64,000 bases of DNA from NCBI GenBank assembly GCA_030632885.1, contig DAOVTW010000010.1, positions 10,034-74,033 of the forward strand, read 5' to 3'. The notes below the pieces were generated by a model. The model saw nothing but the letters and a program-made list of their open reading frames with translations, had not been told where the DNA came from and did not search any database. The position numbers and the translations under genes were made by a program. Positions 1 to 9,426 of this stretch are shown here, one piece after another. Source of the DNA: JAIOSM01 sp023143455 (GTDB lineage Bacteria > Desulfobacterota > Desulfobacteria > Desulfobacterales > Desulfobacteraceae). The first letter of the stretch is position 1, and each line of letters opens with the position of its first letter.

Positions 1-138
1 TTTTGTAAAGAAGTTTAAAAACATTAAAGTTTCCTATCTGTAAGTATAATTAAATTAATTCTAATTGAAATATATAATCATTTTTTAAGAAATAAAAAGG
101 AAAAATAAAAAAAAATTGGGGTTTTCAGACTTGATTAT

Positions 139-1065
139 TTAATTAAGAATATATTTTCTAGGATTTACTGGTGCACCATTTATTCTTATTTCATAATGAA
201 CATGTGGACCTGTACTTCTTCCAGTGTTTCCCATTAAACCTATAACATCACCACGTTTTACATTTTGTCCAAAATTAACAAACAGTTTATCCAAGTGTCC
301 AAATTTGGTTACAATGCCATGTCCATGGTCAATAGTTATAAGGTTACCTATTAATAATTTCTGCCCTGCATATGAAACTTTTCCATTAGCGGGCGCTATA
401 ATTTCAGTACCTTTTTTGTTGGCAATATCAAGACCTGAATGAAATTCATTTAGTCCGGTAAAAGGAGATCTTCTATATCCAAAATTAGAGGATATCCAAC
501 CGTGAACTGGTTTAACCGAAGGGGTTGCTGCAAGTATGTTTTTCTTTTTATGAAGTTCTTTTATTAATTCTTCGAAATCTTGAGTTTGTTTTATAACAGC
601 GAGATTTGTCTGTTTTACTTGTTCATGCATTTCTCTTATGAGATTATTATGCTTGAGGTCAGGTTCTAAGTTATAATCCAAATCGATATTGGGAATACCA
701 CCAATACCTATAAGTCCTCCTGAGTCAGTAGATTGTCCAATGTCAGCAATTAATCTTACTCTGTTTTCGAATATACAAAGATTTTTAACCTGAGTTTTAA
801 GGTCTGTAATTGTTTCAGCAAAATTCTGTATTTGTTTTCTTTGGGATTGGATTTCATTTTTTTGATCTGAAATTTGATTGCTTAAAAAATAATTATTTAA
901 AGAGTTGGATTTAAGCTTGTAATAGTCAAAACCAGTATAGAGAAGACCAGAAAAAATGAAGAATATAATAAGAAAAAATAAGTAAGCAATGTATTGTGGA
1001 ACATTTAGCTCTTTAATATTTGTTTCTAATCCTGTGTGAAACCATATTTTACAATTTTTTTTCAT
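139..1065 (-). CDS. M23-family (LytM) murein endopeptidase, membrane anchored
   Basis: Likely zinc peptidase acting on peptidoglycan cross-links in the periplasm. One membrane segment lies near residues 25-46, followed by a coiled-coil-rich stretch (about 60-100) and a C-terminal M23 domain (about 185-305). The zinc-ligand pattern is intact: H209 and D213 in HSGLD, the HGH at 247-249, and HVH at 288-290. At 308 residues it has the usual size for coiled-coil/LytM proteins of the envelope. It reads leftward and is separated from argC by 68 bases, so co-transcription is possible but unproven. Substrate, and whether it is an enzyme or a regulator of other hydrolases, cannot be told from sequence; the complete ligand set favours an enzyme. 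Confidence 0.9.
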   Translation of the reverse strand: MKKNCKIWFHTGLETNIKELNVPQYIAYLFFLIIFFIFSGLLYTGFDYYKLKSNSLNNYFLSNQISDQKNEIQSQRKQIQNFAETITDLKTQVKNLCIFENRVRLIADIGQSTDSGGLIGIGGIPNIDLDYNLEPDLKHNNLIREMHEQVKQTNLAVIKQTQDFEELIKELHKKKNILAATPSVKPVHGWISSNFGYRRSPFTGLNEFHSGLDIANKKGTEIIAPANGKVSYAGQKLLIGNLITIDHGHGIVTKFGHLDKLFVNFGQNVKRGDVIGLMGNTGRSTGPHVHYEIRINGAPVNPRKYILN

Positions 1066-1133
1066 TACATCCTTTTCTAAAGGTATATTTGGCTTGTGTC
1101 AAGGAATAATTGAATAAAAAACTAAATATTCAG

Positions 1134-2159
1134 TTAGATTTTATTTAATCCCGTATACTCCTCAAGGTTAAAAATGATGTTCATGTTTTGTACAGCCTGT
1201 CCTGCTGCACCTTTTAGAAGATTGTCAATGGCTGAAACAATTATTAATCTTCCTGAATCCTCATTTTTATGAAATCCTATATCACAAAAGTTTGTACCCT
1301 TAACGCTTAGTATATCAGGATAATTCCCTTTTTGCAAAAGTCTAATGAAAAATTTTTTCTTATAATAATTATGAAATATTTCTTCGATATCGGTTCTTGT
1401 AATTTTCCCCTTAATATTTGTATAAATAGTAGTTAACATTCCTCTTGTTATGGGAAGTAAATGAGGGACAAAAGTAATTTTGATTTCTTTGCCAGCGTTT
1501 TCAGTTAGTTTTTCTTCCATTTCAGGAATATGTCTATGATTATCAATCATATAAGGCTTAAAAGATTCATTTGTTTCACAAAAATGAGTTGCTAGTGATG
1601 CTGACCTGCCAGCACCACTAACTCCGGATTTTGAATCTGAAATAATAAAGTCAGTTTCAATAATTTTTTCTTTTACAAGGGGAATCATAGGAAGAAGAAA
1701 ACTAGTCGGATAACATCCAGGGTTTCCAATTATCTTTGAATTTTTTATCTCATTTTTATATATTTCGCTTAATCCATAAGCACTGAATTCAAAAAGTTCT
1801 TTTGAAGTATGCTCCTGGTAGGCTGATTCATAGCAAGCAACATTGTTAAATCTGTAATCAGCAGAAAGATCAATAACTTTCACTCCATTTTTGAAAAATT
1901 GAGGAACATATTCCATAGAAATTTTATGGGGCAAGCAAAGAAAAATAATGTCAGCCTGCTCGGAAATGGCATCAACGTCAAGGTGTTGGCATTTATTGTT
2001 TATGATGTTATTGAAAATAGGGAAAACGTCTGAAATAGGTTGTCCCTCAAAAGTTTTTGATGTGATAATAGAAAGTTTGGCTTCAGGGTGGTTGAAAATT
2101 AATTTTATCAGTTCTGCCCCAGTATATCCAGTTGCGCCTATAATCCCAACTTTTATCAT
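1134..2159 (-). CDS. argC: N-acetyl-gamma-glutamyl-phosphate reductase
   Basis: Catalyses the NADPH-dependent reduction of N-acetylglutamyl phosphate to the semialdehyde in arginine synthesis, in the cytoplasm. The N-terminal Rossmann motif GATGYTGAEL is at residues 9-18, and the catalytic cysteine sits in GNPGCYPT (C149). The histidine-rich DNHRHIPEM segment typical of ArgC follows further on. The length, 341 residues, is normal. No other arg gene is adjacent, so it appears as a single gene here. The 227 bases upstream, up to the divergent korA start at 2387, must hold promoters for both directions, but I see no convincing hexamers. Confidence 0.96.
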   Translation of the reverse strand: MIKVGIIGATGYTGAELIKLIFNHPEAKLSIITSKTFEGQPISDVFPIFNNIINNKCQHLDVDAISEQADIIFLCLPHKISMEYVPQFFKNGVKVIDLSADYRFNNVACYESAYQEHTSKELFEFSAYGLSEIYKNEIKNSKIIGNPGCYPTSFLLPMIPLVKEKIIETDFIISDSKSGVSGAGRSASLATHFCETNESFKPYMIDNHRHIPEMEEKLTENAGKEIKITFVPHLLPITRGMLTTIYTNIKGKITRTDIEEIFHNYYKKKFFIRLLQKGNYPDILSVKGTNFCDIGFHKNEDSGRLIIVSAIDNLLKGAAGQAVQNMNIIFNLEEYTGLNKI

Positions 2160-2386
2160 AATTATTAATTCCTGTTATTAAAAAAAAATATTAGAGTTAA
2201 GATATTAATTAACAAATTGGTTTGTAATTTTCAATAATTATATAATTATTAGTTTTAATAATAATAAAATCGGCAAATTTTGTTTATGCCGTTAATTCAT
2301 TCGGATTATGCAAGAAAAACCCGCATAAAAAGTAGACAAACAAAACAACTTCATATACTATATTGCAAACTTTTAAGGAGGGCTTG

Positions 2387-3502
2387 ATGAGTACTAATTT
2401 TATTGATGGAAATGATGCTTGTGCTGCGGGCGCAATTGCAGCAGGATGTGATTTTTTTGCCGGATATCCCATTACACCTGCAACTTCTATATTTAATTAC
2501 ATGCTAAATGCAATGCCAGAAAAAGATGGGATCTGTCTTCAGGGTGAAGATGAGATTGCATCTATTGGATACTGTCTTGGCGCTGCAATGGTCGGGAAAA
2601 AAGTGATGACTGCAACTTCAGGTCCAGGAATCAGTCTATATAGTGAAAATATTTCATTTGCAATTGGAAGTGAAATTCCTATTGTTATTATAAATGTTCA
2701 AAGGTTGGGTCCTTCAACAGGATCTGCTACTAAAGGTGCTGATGGTGATGTTAATTTTATCCGATATTGTAATACAGGAGGAATCCCTGCGTATGTTCTG
2801 GCTCCGGCAGATGTATTAGATTGTTATTTATTAACGGTCAATGCATTTAATATTGCCGAAAAATTACGATGCCCTGTTTTTATTTTATCAAACAAAGAGA
2901 TTGCTTTAACAAAAAAAAGTGTGGATCTTGAATCAATTAAGTTACCAAAAATAATAAACAGAGTTCAATCGGTCGAGAATGAAAAGTTTTTACCATTTGA
3001 AGTTGATTCTGATGATACTGCACCAGCTTTTTTGCCAATAGGTTCTGAGACTTTAGTGCGCCAGACTTCTTCCACACACGGTATAAATGGTTATATAAGT
3101 ATCGACCCGAAAGAAATTTCAGATATTAATTTAAGGCTTCAAAAAAAGGTTGAAAAATCTTTGGATGAATTTTTGTTTTATAATGAAGTGATAAAGCCAG
3201 ACAGTGATACATTGATAATTACATACGGAGTTTCATCGTCCTCAGCAATCGAAGCCTCACATATAGCTGAAAAAATTTCACAAAATATTTCCGTTTTGAC
3301 TCTTAAAACTTTATGGCCTGTATGTGAAGATCTGATTAAAGAAAAAGCTAAAGGTTATAATAATATACTAGTTGTTGAGATGAATCAGGGACAATATGTG
3401 AATGAAATTAGACGAGTGCTATGTGATAAAAAGGTTCAATTCCTTGGAAGAATGAATGGGAGTTTAATCAAACCCCACGAGATTTTAGAGGTTATAAAAT
3501 AA
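2387..3502 (+). CDS. korA: 2-oxoacid:ferredoxin oxidoreductase alpha subunit (KorA-like)
   Basis: Alpha subunit of a thiamine-diphosphate 2-oxoacid (probably 2-oxoglutarate) ferredoxin oxidoreductase, which makes acyl-CoA and reduced ferredoxin in anaerobes. It begins with the family's pyrimidine-binding region (GNDACAAGAIAAGC, then GYPITPAT) and carries GEDEIASIG and a TSGPG segment. I chose the ATG at 2387 because an AAGGAGG ribosome site sits just upstream; an earlier in-frame TTG at 2363 lacks one. The gene is 371 residues and its stop directly abuts the ATG of the next gene, so the two are co-translated. A separate ferredoxin-like delta subunit is not present next to it. 2-oxoglutarate is the likeliest substrate but other 2-oxoacids are possible. 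Confidence 0.88.
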   Translation: MSTNFIDGNDACAAGAIAAGCDFFAGYPITPATSIFNYMLNAMPEKDGICLQGEDEIASIGYCLGAAMVGKKVMTATSGPGISLYSENISFAIGSEIPIVIINVQRLGPSTGSATKGADGDVNFIRYCNTGGIPAYVLAPADVLDCYLLTVNAFNIAEKLRCPVFILSNKEIALTKKSVDLESIKLPKIINRVQSVENEKFLPFEVDSDDTAPAFLPIGSETLVRQTSSTHGINGYISIDPKEISDINLRLQKKVEKSLDEFLFYNEVIKPDSDTLIITYGVSSSSAIEASHIAEKISQNISVLTLKTLWPVCEDLIKEKAKGYNNILVVEMNQGQYVNEIRRVLCDKKVQFLGRMNGSLIKPHEILEVIK

Positions 3503-4819
3503 ATGGAAACTCTTATAAATAAAGAACGTCCATTAGTCTTCTGCCCTGGATGTTCCCACGAAAAAGTTGTACATGCTCTGGATAAAGCACTTGTAAATAT
3601 GGATATTGATGGGTCCAAGGTTGTAATTATTAGTGATATTGGCTGCTCTGGACTTTTTGATACTTTTTTTAATACCCACGCGTTCCATGGCCTCCATGGA
3701 AGAGCACTAACTTATGCAGTTGGTATAAAAATGACACGCCCTGACCTTAAGGTTATTGTAACAATGGGAGATGGTGGTCTTGGAATCGGAGGAGCCCATT
3801 TTATTAGTACAATCAGAAAAAATATTGATCTAACACTGCTTGTATTGAATAATTTTAATTATGGTATGACAGGCGGGCAGGCATCTTCAACTTCGCCAGA
3901 ACATGCTGTTTTGGCATCAGGTTTCTTAAATAAAATTGATAATCCAATTGACCCTTGTTTCCTCGCAAAAGGAGCAGGGGGACAATATATTAACAGACTT
4001 TCATGTTATCAAAATGACCTTTCAACTCAGCTGGAAAATGCCATTAATTTCAAAGGGTTTTCAATGGTTGATATTATGGGGATATGTACAGGAAGATATA
4101 CTAAAAGCAATGAAATTGTGCCCAAAGATATTGATTTATTAATTGAAAAAATGCCAAAGTTTGTCGGTGAATCTTCAACTGGTGTTAAAGAATACACTGA
4201 AAGATATTTTGAAGAATCAGCAAAACAAAAAAGTGTTGGTATCCCTCAAATAATTCAAAAAGTGATTCCAAAAGAGTTTGAAAAATTATTTTCCGACCGA
4301 AAAGAAATTATTTTTCTTGGGGGTGCTGGACAACGAATAATAACTGCAGGGGAGTTGTTAGCATTAGCAGGGATAACTTCGGGTCTTAATGCAAGCCAGA
4401 AAAGTGATTACCCTATTACTGTACTACGGGGTCATTCTATTACAGAAGTTGTATTGCAAGGCAGAGAGATAAATTTTTCAGGGATAGAGAACCCCGATAT
4501 AATTATTGCTATATCAGAACAAGGTGTTAATAGAAGAAAAGATTTATTTAAAAAATTATCAGATCAAACTATTGTTATTAAGGCAAATGATCTTGAAATT
4601 GATGGAATCAAAGCGACAGATTCGAATGTAATTAGTATTGATTTTAAAAAACTAAAAGTTAAATCAACGGACAGAGCTTTAGGTGCTTTAGCTGCACTTG
4701 CAGCAATTGGAAATATTATTGATTTAGATATGTTAAAAAAAGCTGTTGAATTTCAATTTAAGGGTAAAACAAAAATCATTGATTCTTCAATTGAAATTAT
4801 TAATAAGGTTGCTCAATAA
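3503..4819 (+). CDS. 2-oxoacid:ferredoxin oxidoreductase, fused beta-gamma subunit
   Basis: Partner of the preceding alpha subunit. Residues about 1-240 are the thiamine-diphosphate-binding beta subunit: CPGCSHEK near the start, ISDIGCSG, and the GDGGLGIGG diphosphate motif. Residues about 260-430 are a gamma (KorC-like) domain: FLGGAGQRIITAGELLALA, then LRGHSITEVVL. In many organisms these are two genes; here they are one 438-residue frame with no stop or shift at the junction. The start codon immediately follows the korA stop. The reaction is ferredoxin-linked oxidative decarboxylation (or reductive carboxylation) of a 2-oxoacid. The stop is followed by a strong hairpin shared with the convergent ABC transporter operon. 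Confidence 0.88.
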   Translation: METLINKERPLVFCPGCSHEKVVHALDKALVNMDIDGSKVVIISDIGCSGLFDTFFNTHAFHGLHGRALTYAVGIKMTRPDLKVIVTMGDGGLGIGGAHFISTIRKNIDLTLLVLNNFNYGMTGGQASSTSPEHAVLASGFLNKIDNPIDPCFLAKGAGGQYINRLSCYQNDLSTQLENAINFKGFSMVDIMGICTGRYTKSNEIVPKDIDLLIEKMPKFVGESSTGVKEYTERYFEESAKQKSVGIPQIIQKVIPKEFEKLFSDRKEIIFLGGAGQRIITAGELLALAGITSGLNASQKSDYPITVLRGHSITEVVLQGREINFSGIENPDIIIAISEQGVNRRKDLFKKLSDQTIVIKANDLEIDGIKATDSNVISIDFKKLKVKSTDRALGALAALAAIGNIIDLDMLKKAVEFQFKGKTKIIDSSIEIINKVAQ

Positions 4820-4837
4820 ACAATAATTTTTCAATAT

Positions 4838-4880
4838 AAAATAGGCTTTATTATAAATCTTATATAATAAAACCTGTTTT
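4838..4880. terminator. Bidirectional hairpin terminator between convergent genes
   Basis: A 13-bp stem, AGGCTTTATTATA at 4843-4855 pairing with TATAATAAAACCT at 4863-4875 (one G-T pair), encloses a 7-base loop. A-T pairs extend it to 4838-4880 beyond one mismatch. It lies between two convergent stops (4819 and 4902) and is flanked by A/T runs on both sides, so it can act for both transcripts. Confidence 0.7.
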
Positions 4881-4901
4881 AGTTTGTTATTAAAAAAATG
4901 A

Positions 4902-5675
4902 TTAATACAAAATTTGGCTTAAAAATAGTTTTGTTCTTTCGTTTTGAGGGTGGTTGAAAAATTCTTCAGGTTCATTTTCTTCAATGATTTGACCTTCGTC
5001 CATAAAAAGAACCCTGTGTGCAACACTCTTTGCAAAACCCATTTCATGGGTAACCACAATCATAGTCATTCCATCCTGTGCCAAGCTTATCATAACATCT
5101 AAAACTTCTTTTACCATTTCAGGATCAAGGGCTGATGTAGCTTCATCAAAAAGCATTATATTTGGTTTCATACAAAGACTTCTGGCTATTGCAACTCTTT
5201 GTTGCTGTCCACCAGATAATTGTCCAGGAAATTTTGCTGCCTGTTCAGCAATCTGCACTTTTTCAAGATAATGCATTGCTATTTCTTCAGCTTCTTTTTT
5301 AGGTGTCTTTCTAACCCATATAGGCCCAATTGTTAAATTTTCAACAATTGTTAGATGAGGAAAAAGGTTGAAGTGCTGGAATACCATTCCAACTTCTGAT
5401 CTGACTTTTTCAATATTTTTAAGGTCTTTGGTGAGCTCAATACCATCTACAATTATTTGACCTTTTTGATGCTCCTCAAGCCTATTGATGCATCTTATAA
5501 GTGTTGACTTTCCAGATCCAGATGGACCGCAAACAACAATACGCTCGCGTTTTTTAACATTCAGGTTAATGTCGTTTAAAACATGGAAATCACCAAACCA
5601 TTTGTGCATATTGATAATTTCAATTACAGTGTCTTCGCTTGAAATATCAACTTTTTTAGTTTTTTCTTTGTTCAT
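4902..5675 (-). CDS. aapP: Amino-acid ABC transporter ATP-binding protein (AapP/GlnQ type)
   Basis: ATPase that powers the polar amino-acid importer encoded just upstream. Walker A is at residues 50-58 (GPSGSGKST), the signature LSGGQQQR at 153-160, Walker B with the catalytic Glu at 173-178 (IMLFDE), and the switch His lies in VVTHEMGFA. The 257-residue length is normal. It is the last gene of the leftward aapJ-Q-M-P order, 39 bases after the AapM-like permease, and ends at the bidirectional hairpin. Assignment to the general L-amino acid (Aap) branch rather than a glutamine-specific system rests on the four-gene order and the two long permeases. Confidence 0.93.
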   Translation of the reverse strand: MNKEKTKKVDISSEDTVIEIINMHKWFGDFHVLNDINLNVKKRERIVVCGPSGSGKSTLIRCINRLEEHQKGQIIVDGIELTKDLKNIEKVRSEVGMVFQHFNLFPHLTIVENLTIGPIWVRKTPKKEAEEIAMHYLEKVQIAEQAAKFPGQLSGGQQQRVAIARSLCMKPNIMLFDEATSALDPEMVKEVLDVMISLAQDGMTMIVVTHEMGFAKSVAHRVLFMDEGQIIEENEPEEFFNHPQNERTKLFLSQILY

Positions 5676-5714
5676 AGATAATCGCTTTATAAATAAAGTT
5701 GTTATTAATTATTA

Positions 5715-6806
5715 TTACAAACCTGTATCAAGTTCTTTTTCAAGTTTTCTGCTATAGTTAGACATGAAAAAGCAGCATACAAAATAAATTAGCGCAATGA
5801 ATATATACGCTTCGGCTGAAAATCTCATCCACTTCGGTTCAGACAATGTTGATTGTGTTGTTTTTAATAAATCATATAATCCGATTATAACAACAAGGGA
5901 CGTATCCTTAAAAGCAGAAATCAAAACACTAACAGATGGTGGAATAACAATTTTTAATGCCTGGGGTAGAATTATTAATCTCATCGTTTTTACATAGTTT
6001 AATCCAATGGAATCAGCGGCTTCAAATTGTCCTTTATTCATGCCTTGTAGTCCGCCTCTGACAACTTCTGCTATGTAAGCTGCTGTAAACATAATAATTG
6101 CAATTTGGGCTCTTAAAATTCCATTTATTGATACACCTTCTGGGAGAAATAAAGGGAAAACTACCGATGACATAAATAATAAACTGATCAGAGGGACACC
6201 ACGTATCAGTTCAATATAAAAGATACAAAATGTTTTAATGATAGGCATTTTTGACTGTCGTCCAAGTGCTAGGATAATACCTAAGGGGTATGCAGCAGTC
6301 AAACCGAAAACAGATAAAAGCAATGTAAGAATAATACCGCCCCATTTACCAATATCAACAGGTTCAAGTCCAAAAATACCGCCTTTTAATAATATCCCCA
6401 TAACAATCAGGCCAATTATCCAGGAATACCCAAGAATTGCATTCCAGTAATTTCTATTTCTACTTATGACAAGCAATGATACTAACATTAAAATAGCGGT
6501 TACGGGGCGCCACAGGATATCCTGAGGGTAAAACCCAAACAGAATAATTTTATAATTACTTGAAATTATTGACCAGCATGCACCGCTGGTTTCTCTGCAA
6601 TTGGCATCAGGCTGCCAGCAACTATCTATTAAAGCCCAATTTAAAAAAGGAATGACTGAAAACCATAAAATACTGATAATAATGACAGTAAGAATGGTAT
6701 TCAAAGGGCTGCTGAATAAATTTTCCCTGATCCATCCTATAATGCCAACACTTGCTATTGGAGGTTTGATTATCACCTTGTTTTTATTTATTATATTTGA
6801 TTCCAT
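5715..6806 (-). CDS. aapM: Amino-acid ABC transporter permease (AapM type)
   Basis: One of two membrane subunits of the importer. It is 363 residues, much longer than HisM/GlnP permeases, with extra N-terminal membrane segments, as is typical of the Aap family. The His/Glu/Gln permease domain covers about residues 155-355, with the EAA-type coupling loop FEAADSIGLNYVKTMRLIILPQALK near residues 265-290. A cysteine-bearing periplasmic-looking segment (about residues 60-75) is specific to this family. It starts 20 bases after the AapQ stop, in one operon. Confidence 0.9.
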   Translation of the reverse strand: MESNIINKNKVIIKPPIASVGIIGWIRENLFSSPLNTILTVIIISILWFSVIPFLNWALIDSCWQPDANCRETSGACWSIISSNYKIILFGFYPQDILWRPVTAILMLVSLLVISRNRNYWNAILGYSWIIGLIVMGILLKGGIFGLEPVDIGKWGGIILTLLLSVFGLTAAYPLGIILALGRQSKMPIIKTFCIFYIELIRGVPLISLLFMSSVVFPLFLPEGVSINGILRAQIAIIMFTAAYIAEVVRGGLQGMNKGQFEAADSIGLNYVKTMRLIILPQALKIVIPPSVSVLISAFKDTSLVVIIGLYDLLKTTQSTLSEPKWMRFSAEAYIFIALIYFVCCFFMSNYSRKLEKELDTGL

Positions 6807-6826
6807 ATAAACCTGTTTAATAGCTA

Positions 6827-8011
6827 TTATCTTTCTACTATTGCCATTTTTTTATTATACCAGTTCATAAAAGCAGAGGTAGATAGACTGAATATAAGAT
6901 ATACAATCATGATTAACATAACTCCCTCAATTGCTTGCCCAGTTTGATTAATAGCTGTTCCGGCAACAGAAACAAAATCTGGGTATCCTATGGCTACTGC
7001 CAAAGAACTATTTTTTGTGAGATTAAGCATCTGGCTAGTTAAGGGAGGAATAATAACTCTTAAAGCCTGGGGTAGAATTATTAGATTTAAAACCTTGCCA
7101 GGTTTTAAGCCGATTGCCTTTGCAGCTTCAGTCTGACCTTTGCTTACTGATTGAATCCCAGCTCTTACAACTTCTGCGACAAAAGCTGCTGTATATAAAA
7201 CAAGTCCTAAAAGTAAAGCTGCAAATTCAGGGCTGATAGTTAACCCACCCGTAAAGTTAAATCCTTTTAATACAGGCACACTCATTCCAGTTGGAGTTCC
7301 GCCAAAAAGCCAACATATAAATGGAAATCCGATTATTAAAAAGATAGAGGTGAAAAAAATTGGGAATTGTTTACCAGTTCTGTCTTGTCTTTTTTTCGCC
7401 CATTTTTTAATTAAAAAAATAAGAACAACAGCGATAATAAAAGCAAGAAACATATATTTATACACAGGGTGTGTTTGTGGAATTCCAACAATTAATCCCC
7501 TATTGCATAAAAATATACCATTGAATGGACTCAAAGCGGATTTTGGGGAAGGTAGCATTTCATAAAAAAAAGCATACCAGAAAAAAAGTTGTAATAAGAC
7601 AGGTATATCTTGAAATAATTCAATGTAGCCTGCTGCACATTTGCTAACAAGCCAGTTTTTTGATAATCTTGCTATCCCGAGAAAGGTTCCTAAAATAACA
7701 GTTAATGTGACACCAATAAATGATACTAGTAATGTATTTAAAAAGCCGACGGAAAGTGCTTTCATATATCTATCAGCTGCTGAGTACTCAATTAAAGATT
7801 CTCCAATTTCAAAGGCTGCTTCGTTATTCAAGAATCCGAATCCTGTCGCAATTGATTGTCTTTCAAGATTGGTCATTGTGTTTGAAACAAGATACCATGC
7901 TACAAAAGCAAATAAACAAGCTGCTCCAATCTGATAAATTATTGATCGTTTGTCAGGGTCATACCAGAACGATATATGTTCCGAATTTTTATTTTTTATA
8001 GCTTTATTCAT
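6827..8011 (-). CDS. aapQ: Amino-acid ABC transporter permease (AapQ type)
   Basis: Second membrane subunit, 394 residues. It has a long Aap-type N-terminus and a large periplasmic loop (about residues 60-85), then the permease domain with the coupling loop TEAAKAIGLKPGKVLNLIILPQALR in the C-terminal third. It presumably pairs with the AapM-like protein in the inner membrane. A perfect hairpin with a T-tract (8037-8066) separates it from the binding-protein gene, so its expression should be lower than that of aapJ. Confidence 0.9.
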   Translation of the reverse strand: MNKAIKNKNSEHISFWYDPDKRSIIYQIGAACLFAFVAWYLVSNTMTNLERQSIATGFGFLNNEAAFEIGESLIEYSAADRYMKALSVGFLNTLLVSFIGVTLTVILGTFLGIARLSKNWLVSKCAAGYIELFQDIPVLLQLFFWYAFFYEMLPSPKSALSPFNGIFLCNRGLIVGIPQTHPVYKYMFLAFIIAVVLIFLIKKWAKKRQDRTGKQFPIFFTSIFLIIGFPFICWLFGGTPTGMSVPVLKGFNFTGGLTISPEFAALLLGLVLYTAAFVAEVVRAGIQSVSKGQTEAAKAIGLKPGKVLNLIILPQALRVIIPPLTSQMLNLTKNSSLAVAIGYPDFVSVAGTAINQTGQAIEGVMLIMIVYLIFSLSTSAFMNWYNKKMAIVER

Positions 8012-8036
8012 TATACTTCTTAATTATTTTTAAAAA

Positions 8037-8066
8037 AGTATGGTGCAATGATAATTGCACCATACT
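8037..8066 (-). terminator. Intra-operon intrinsic terminator/attenuator downstream of aapJ
   Basis: A perfect 13-bp inverted repeat (AGTATGGTGCAAT, 4-base loop GATA, then its complement) lies between the binding-protein gene and the first permease gene. Read leftward it is followed at once by six T residues. This is a classic arrangement that lets the binding protein be made in excess over the membrane subunits. It should be partial, since the permeases have no obvious promoter of their own. Confidence 0.75.
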
Positions 8067-8082
8067 ATACTTACAATTTATA

Positions 8083-9201
8083 TTATTTGAATGGAGGAGA
8101 GTACATTAGACCACCATCTGTCCAAAGCGCATTAAGTCCTCTTTCTATACCAAGCTGAGTATTAACACCAACATTTCTTTCAAAGATTTCGCCGTAATTA
8201 CCAACCATTTTAATGATATTGTATGCGAAATTTTCATCAAGGCCAAGAGCTTTTCCATTACCTTCTGTAACCCCTAAAAATCTTTTTATTTTTGGATTTT
8301 CACTCTTCAGCATTTCATCTACATTTTTAGATGTGATTCCAAGTTCTTCAGCATTGATTAAAGCTAAAACAGAATAATTAACAATATCTTTCCATTTGTT
8401 ATCTCCATGTCGAACAGCAGGAGCTAAAGGTTCTTTTGAAATAATTTCAGGAAGAATCATGTAATCATCTGGGTTTGGAGCAACTGCACGTTGTCCGGCA
8501 AGTTGAGATGCATCAGATGTCAGACAGTCACATCTTCCGGCAAAAAAAGCTTTGTTTAATTCAGCTGTATTTTCAATTACAACAGGATTCATTTTCATTC
8601 CATTTGTTCTGAAATAATCAGCAACATTCAATTCTGTAGTAGTTCCAGGAAGAACACATACTGTAGCACCATCAAGATCTTTAGCGCTTTTAATACCAAG
8701 TTTTTTCGGAATGAGAAATCCTTGACCGTCATAGTAATTGACTACGCAAAAATCTAAACCAAGAGCTGTATCCCTGCTTAATGTCTGTGTACAGTTCCTG
8801 AAAAGCATATCAATTTCTCCTGACTGTAATGCTGTGAATCTTGTTTTAGCAGTCAGAGGTGTGAATTTTAGCTTATCTGGACTACCAAAAACCGCAATAG
8901 AAACAGCCTTTGCACAATCAACATCAAGACCTTTCCAGACACCTTTATCATCGGCTTTTCCAAAACCAAATACAGAACCGTTAACACCAACTTGAATAAA
9001 ACCTTTTTTGAGTACAGTTTCTAAAGTTCCTTTTGAAGCTGGTACTGGTTCTGATTTTTTTTCTAATTGGGTTTTCAGATCGGTAATTTCGGATTTAAGA
9101 TTATTAACTTCTTGTGATTCTTCCTTCTCTCCGCATGAGAAAAGAGTTAAGGTAAGAAACAGGAAAACACTTGAGATAATAACTAATTTTGTTTTAGACA
9201 T
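8083..9201 (-). CDS. aapJ: Amino-acid ABC transporter substrate-binding lipoprotein (AapJ type)
   Basis: Captures amino acids and delivers them to AapQM. A lipoprotein signal peptide ends in the lipobox LFSC (Cys about residue 23), followed by a short predicted coiled coil (about 30-52). Residues about 60-372 are the class-3 solute-binding domain, with GVNGSVFGFGKADDKGVWKG as the Aap-like opening. Lipid anchoring plus a coiled-coil spacer is unusual for the mostly soluble AapJ proteins known from Proteobacteria. The ATG follows an AGGAGG ribosome site. An imperfect dyad (AATGAACAT/ATATTCATT, about 9240-9263) just upstream could be an operator, but this is weak. Confidence 0.9.
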   Translation of the reverse strand: MSKTKLVIISSVFLFLTLTLFSCGEKEESQEVNNLKSEITDLKTQLEKKSEPVPASKGTLETVLKKGFIQVGVNGSVFGFGKADDKGVWKGLDVDCAKAVSIAVFGSPDKLKFTPLTAKTRFTALQSGEIDMLFRNCTQTLSRDTALGLDFCVVNYYDGQGFLIPKKLGIKSAKDLDGATVCVLPGTTTELNVADYFRTNGMKMNPVVIENTAELNKAFFAGRCDCLTSDASQLAGQRAVAPNPDDYMILPEIISKEPLAPAVRHGDNKWKDIVNYSVLALINAEELGITSKNVDEMLKSENPKIKRFLGVTEGNGKALGLDENFAYNIIKMVGNYGEIFERNVGVNTQLGIERGLNALWTDGGLMYSPPFK

Positions 9202-9426
9202 GATACCCTCCTATAAGTTTATATTATTAACATATATAAAAATGAACATAATTAATATTCATTTTTTATACAAAGATAGTTCCAAAACTAAACCTTCTTG
9301 TGAATATCATAATCATTATTGTTTGCATAGAGCTACATATAAATAAAAATGGCGATTGAAATTTTTGATAAAAAAAGGTAATAAAGTATAAAGAATTATA
9401 CTAAATTTTTGAAAGAATTTTAACTT

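Noticed and set aside
1..138. Search for a gene or regulatory element at the left edge
   Set aside because: AT-rich sequence with no convincing frame, hairpin or promoter.
2284..2472. Leftward 62-codon open frame overlapping the korA start
   Set aside because: It overlaps the korA start and ribosome site, has low-complexity composition and no homology that I recognise.
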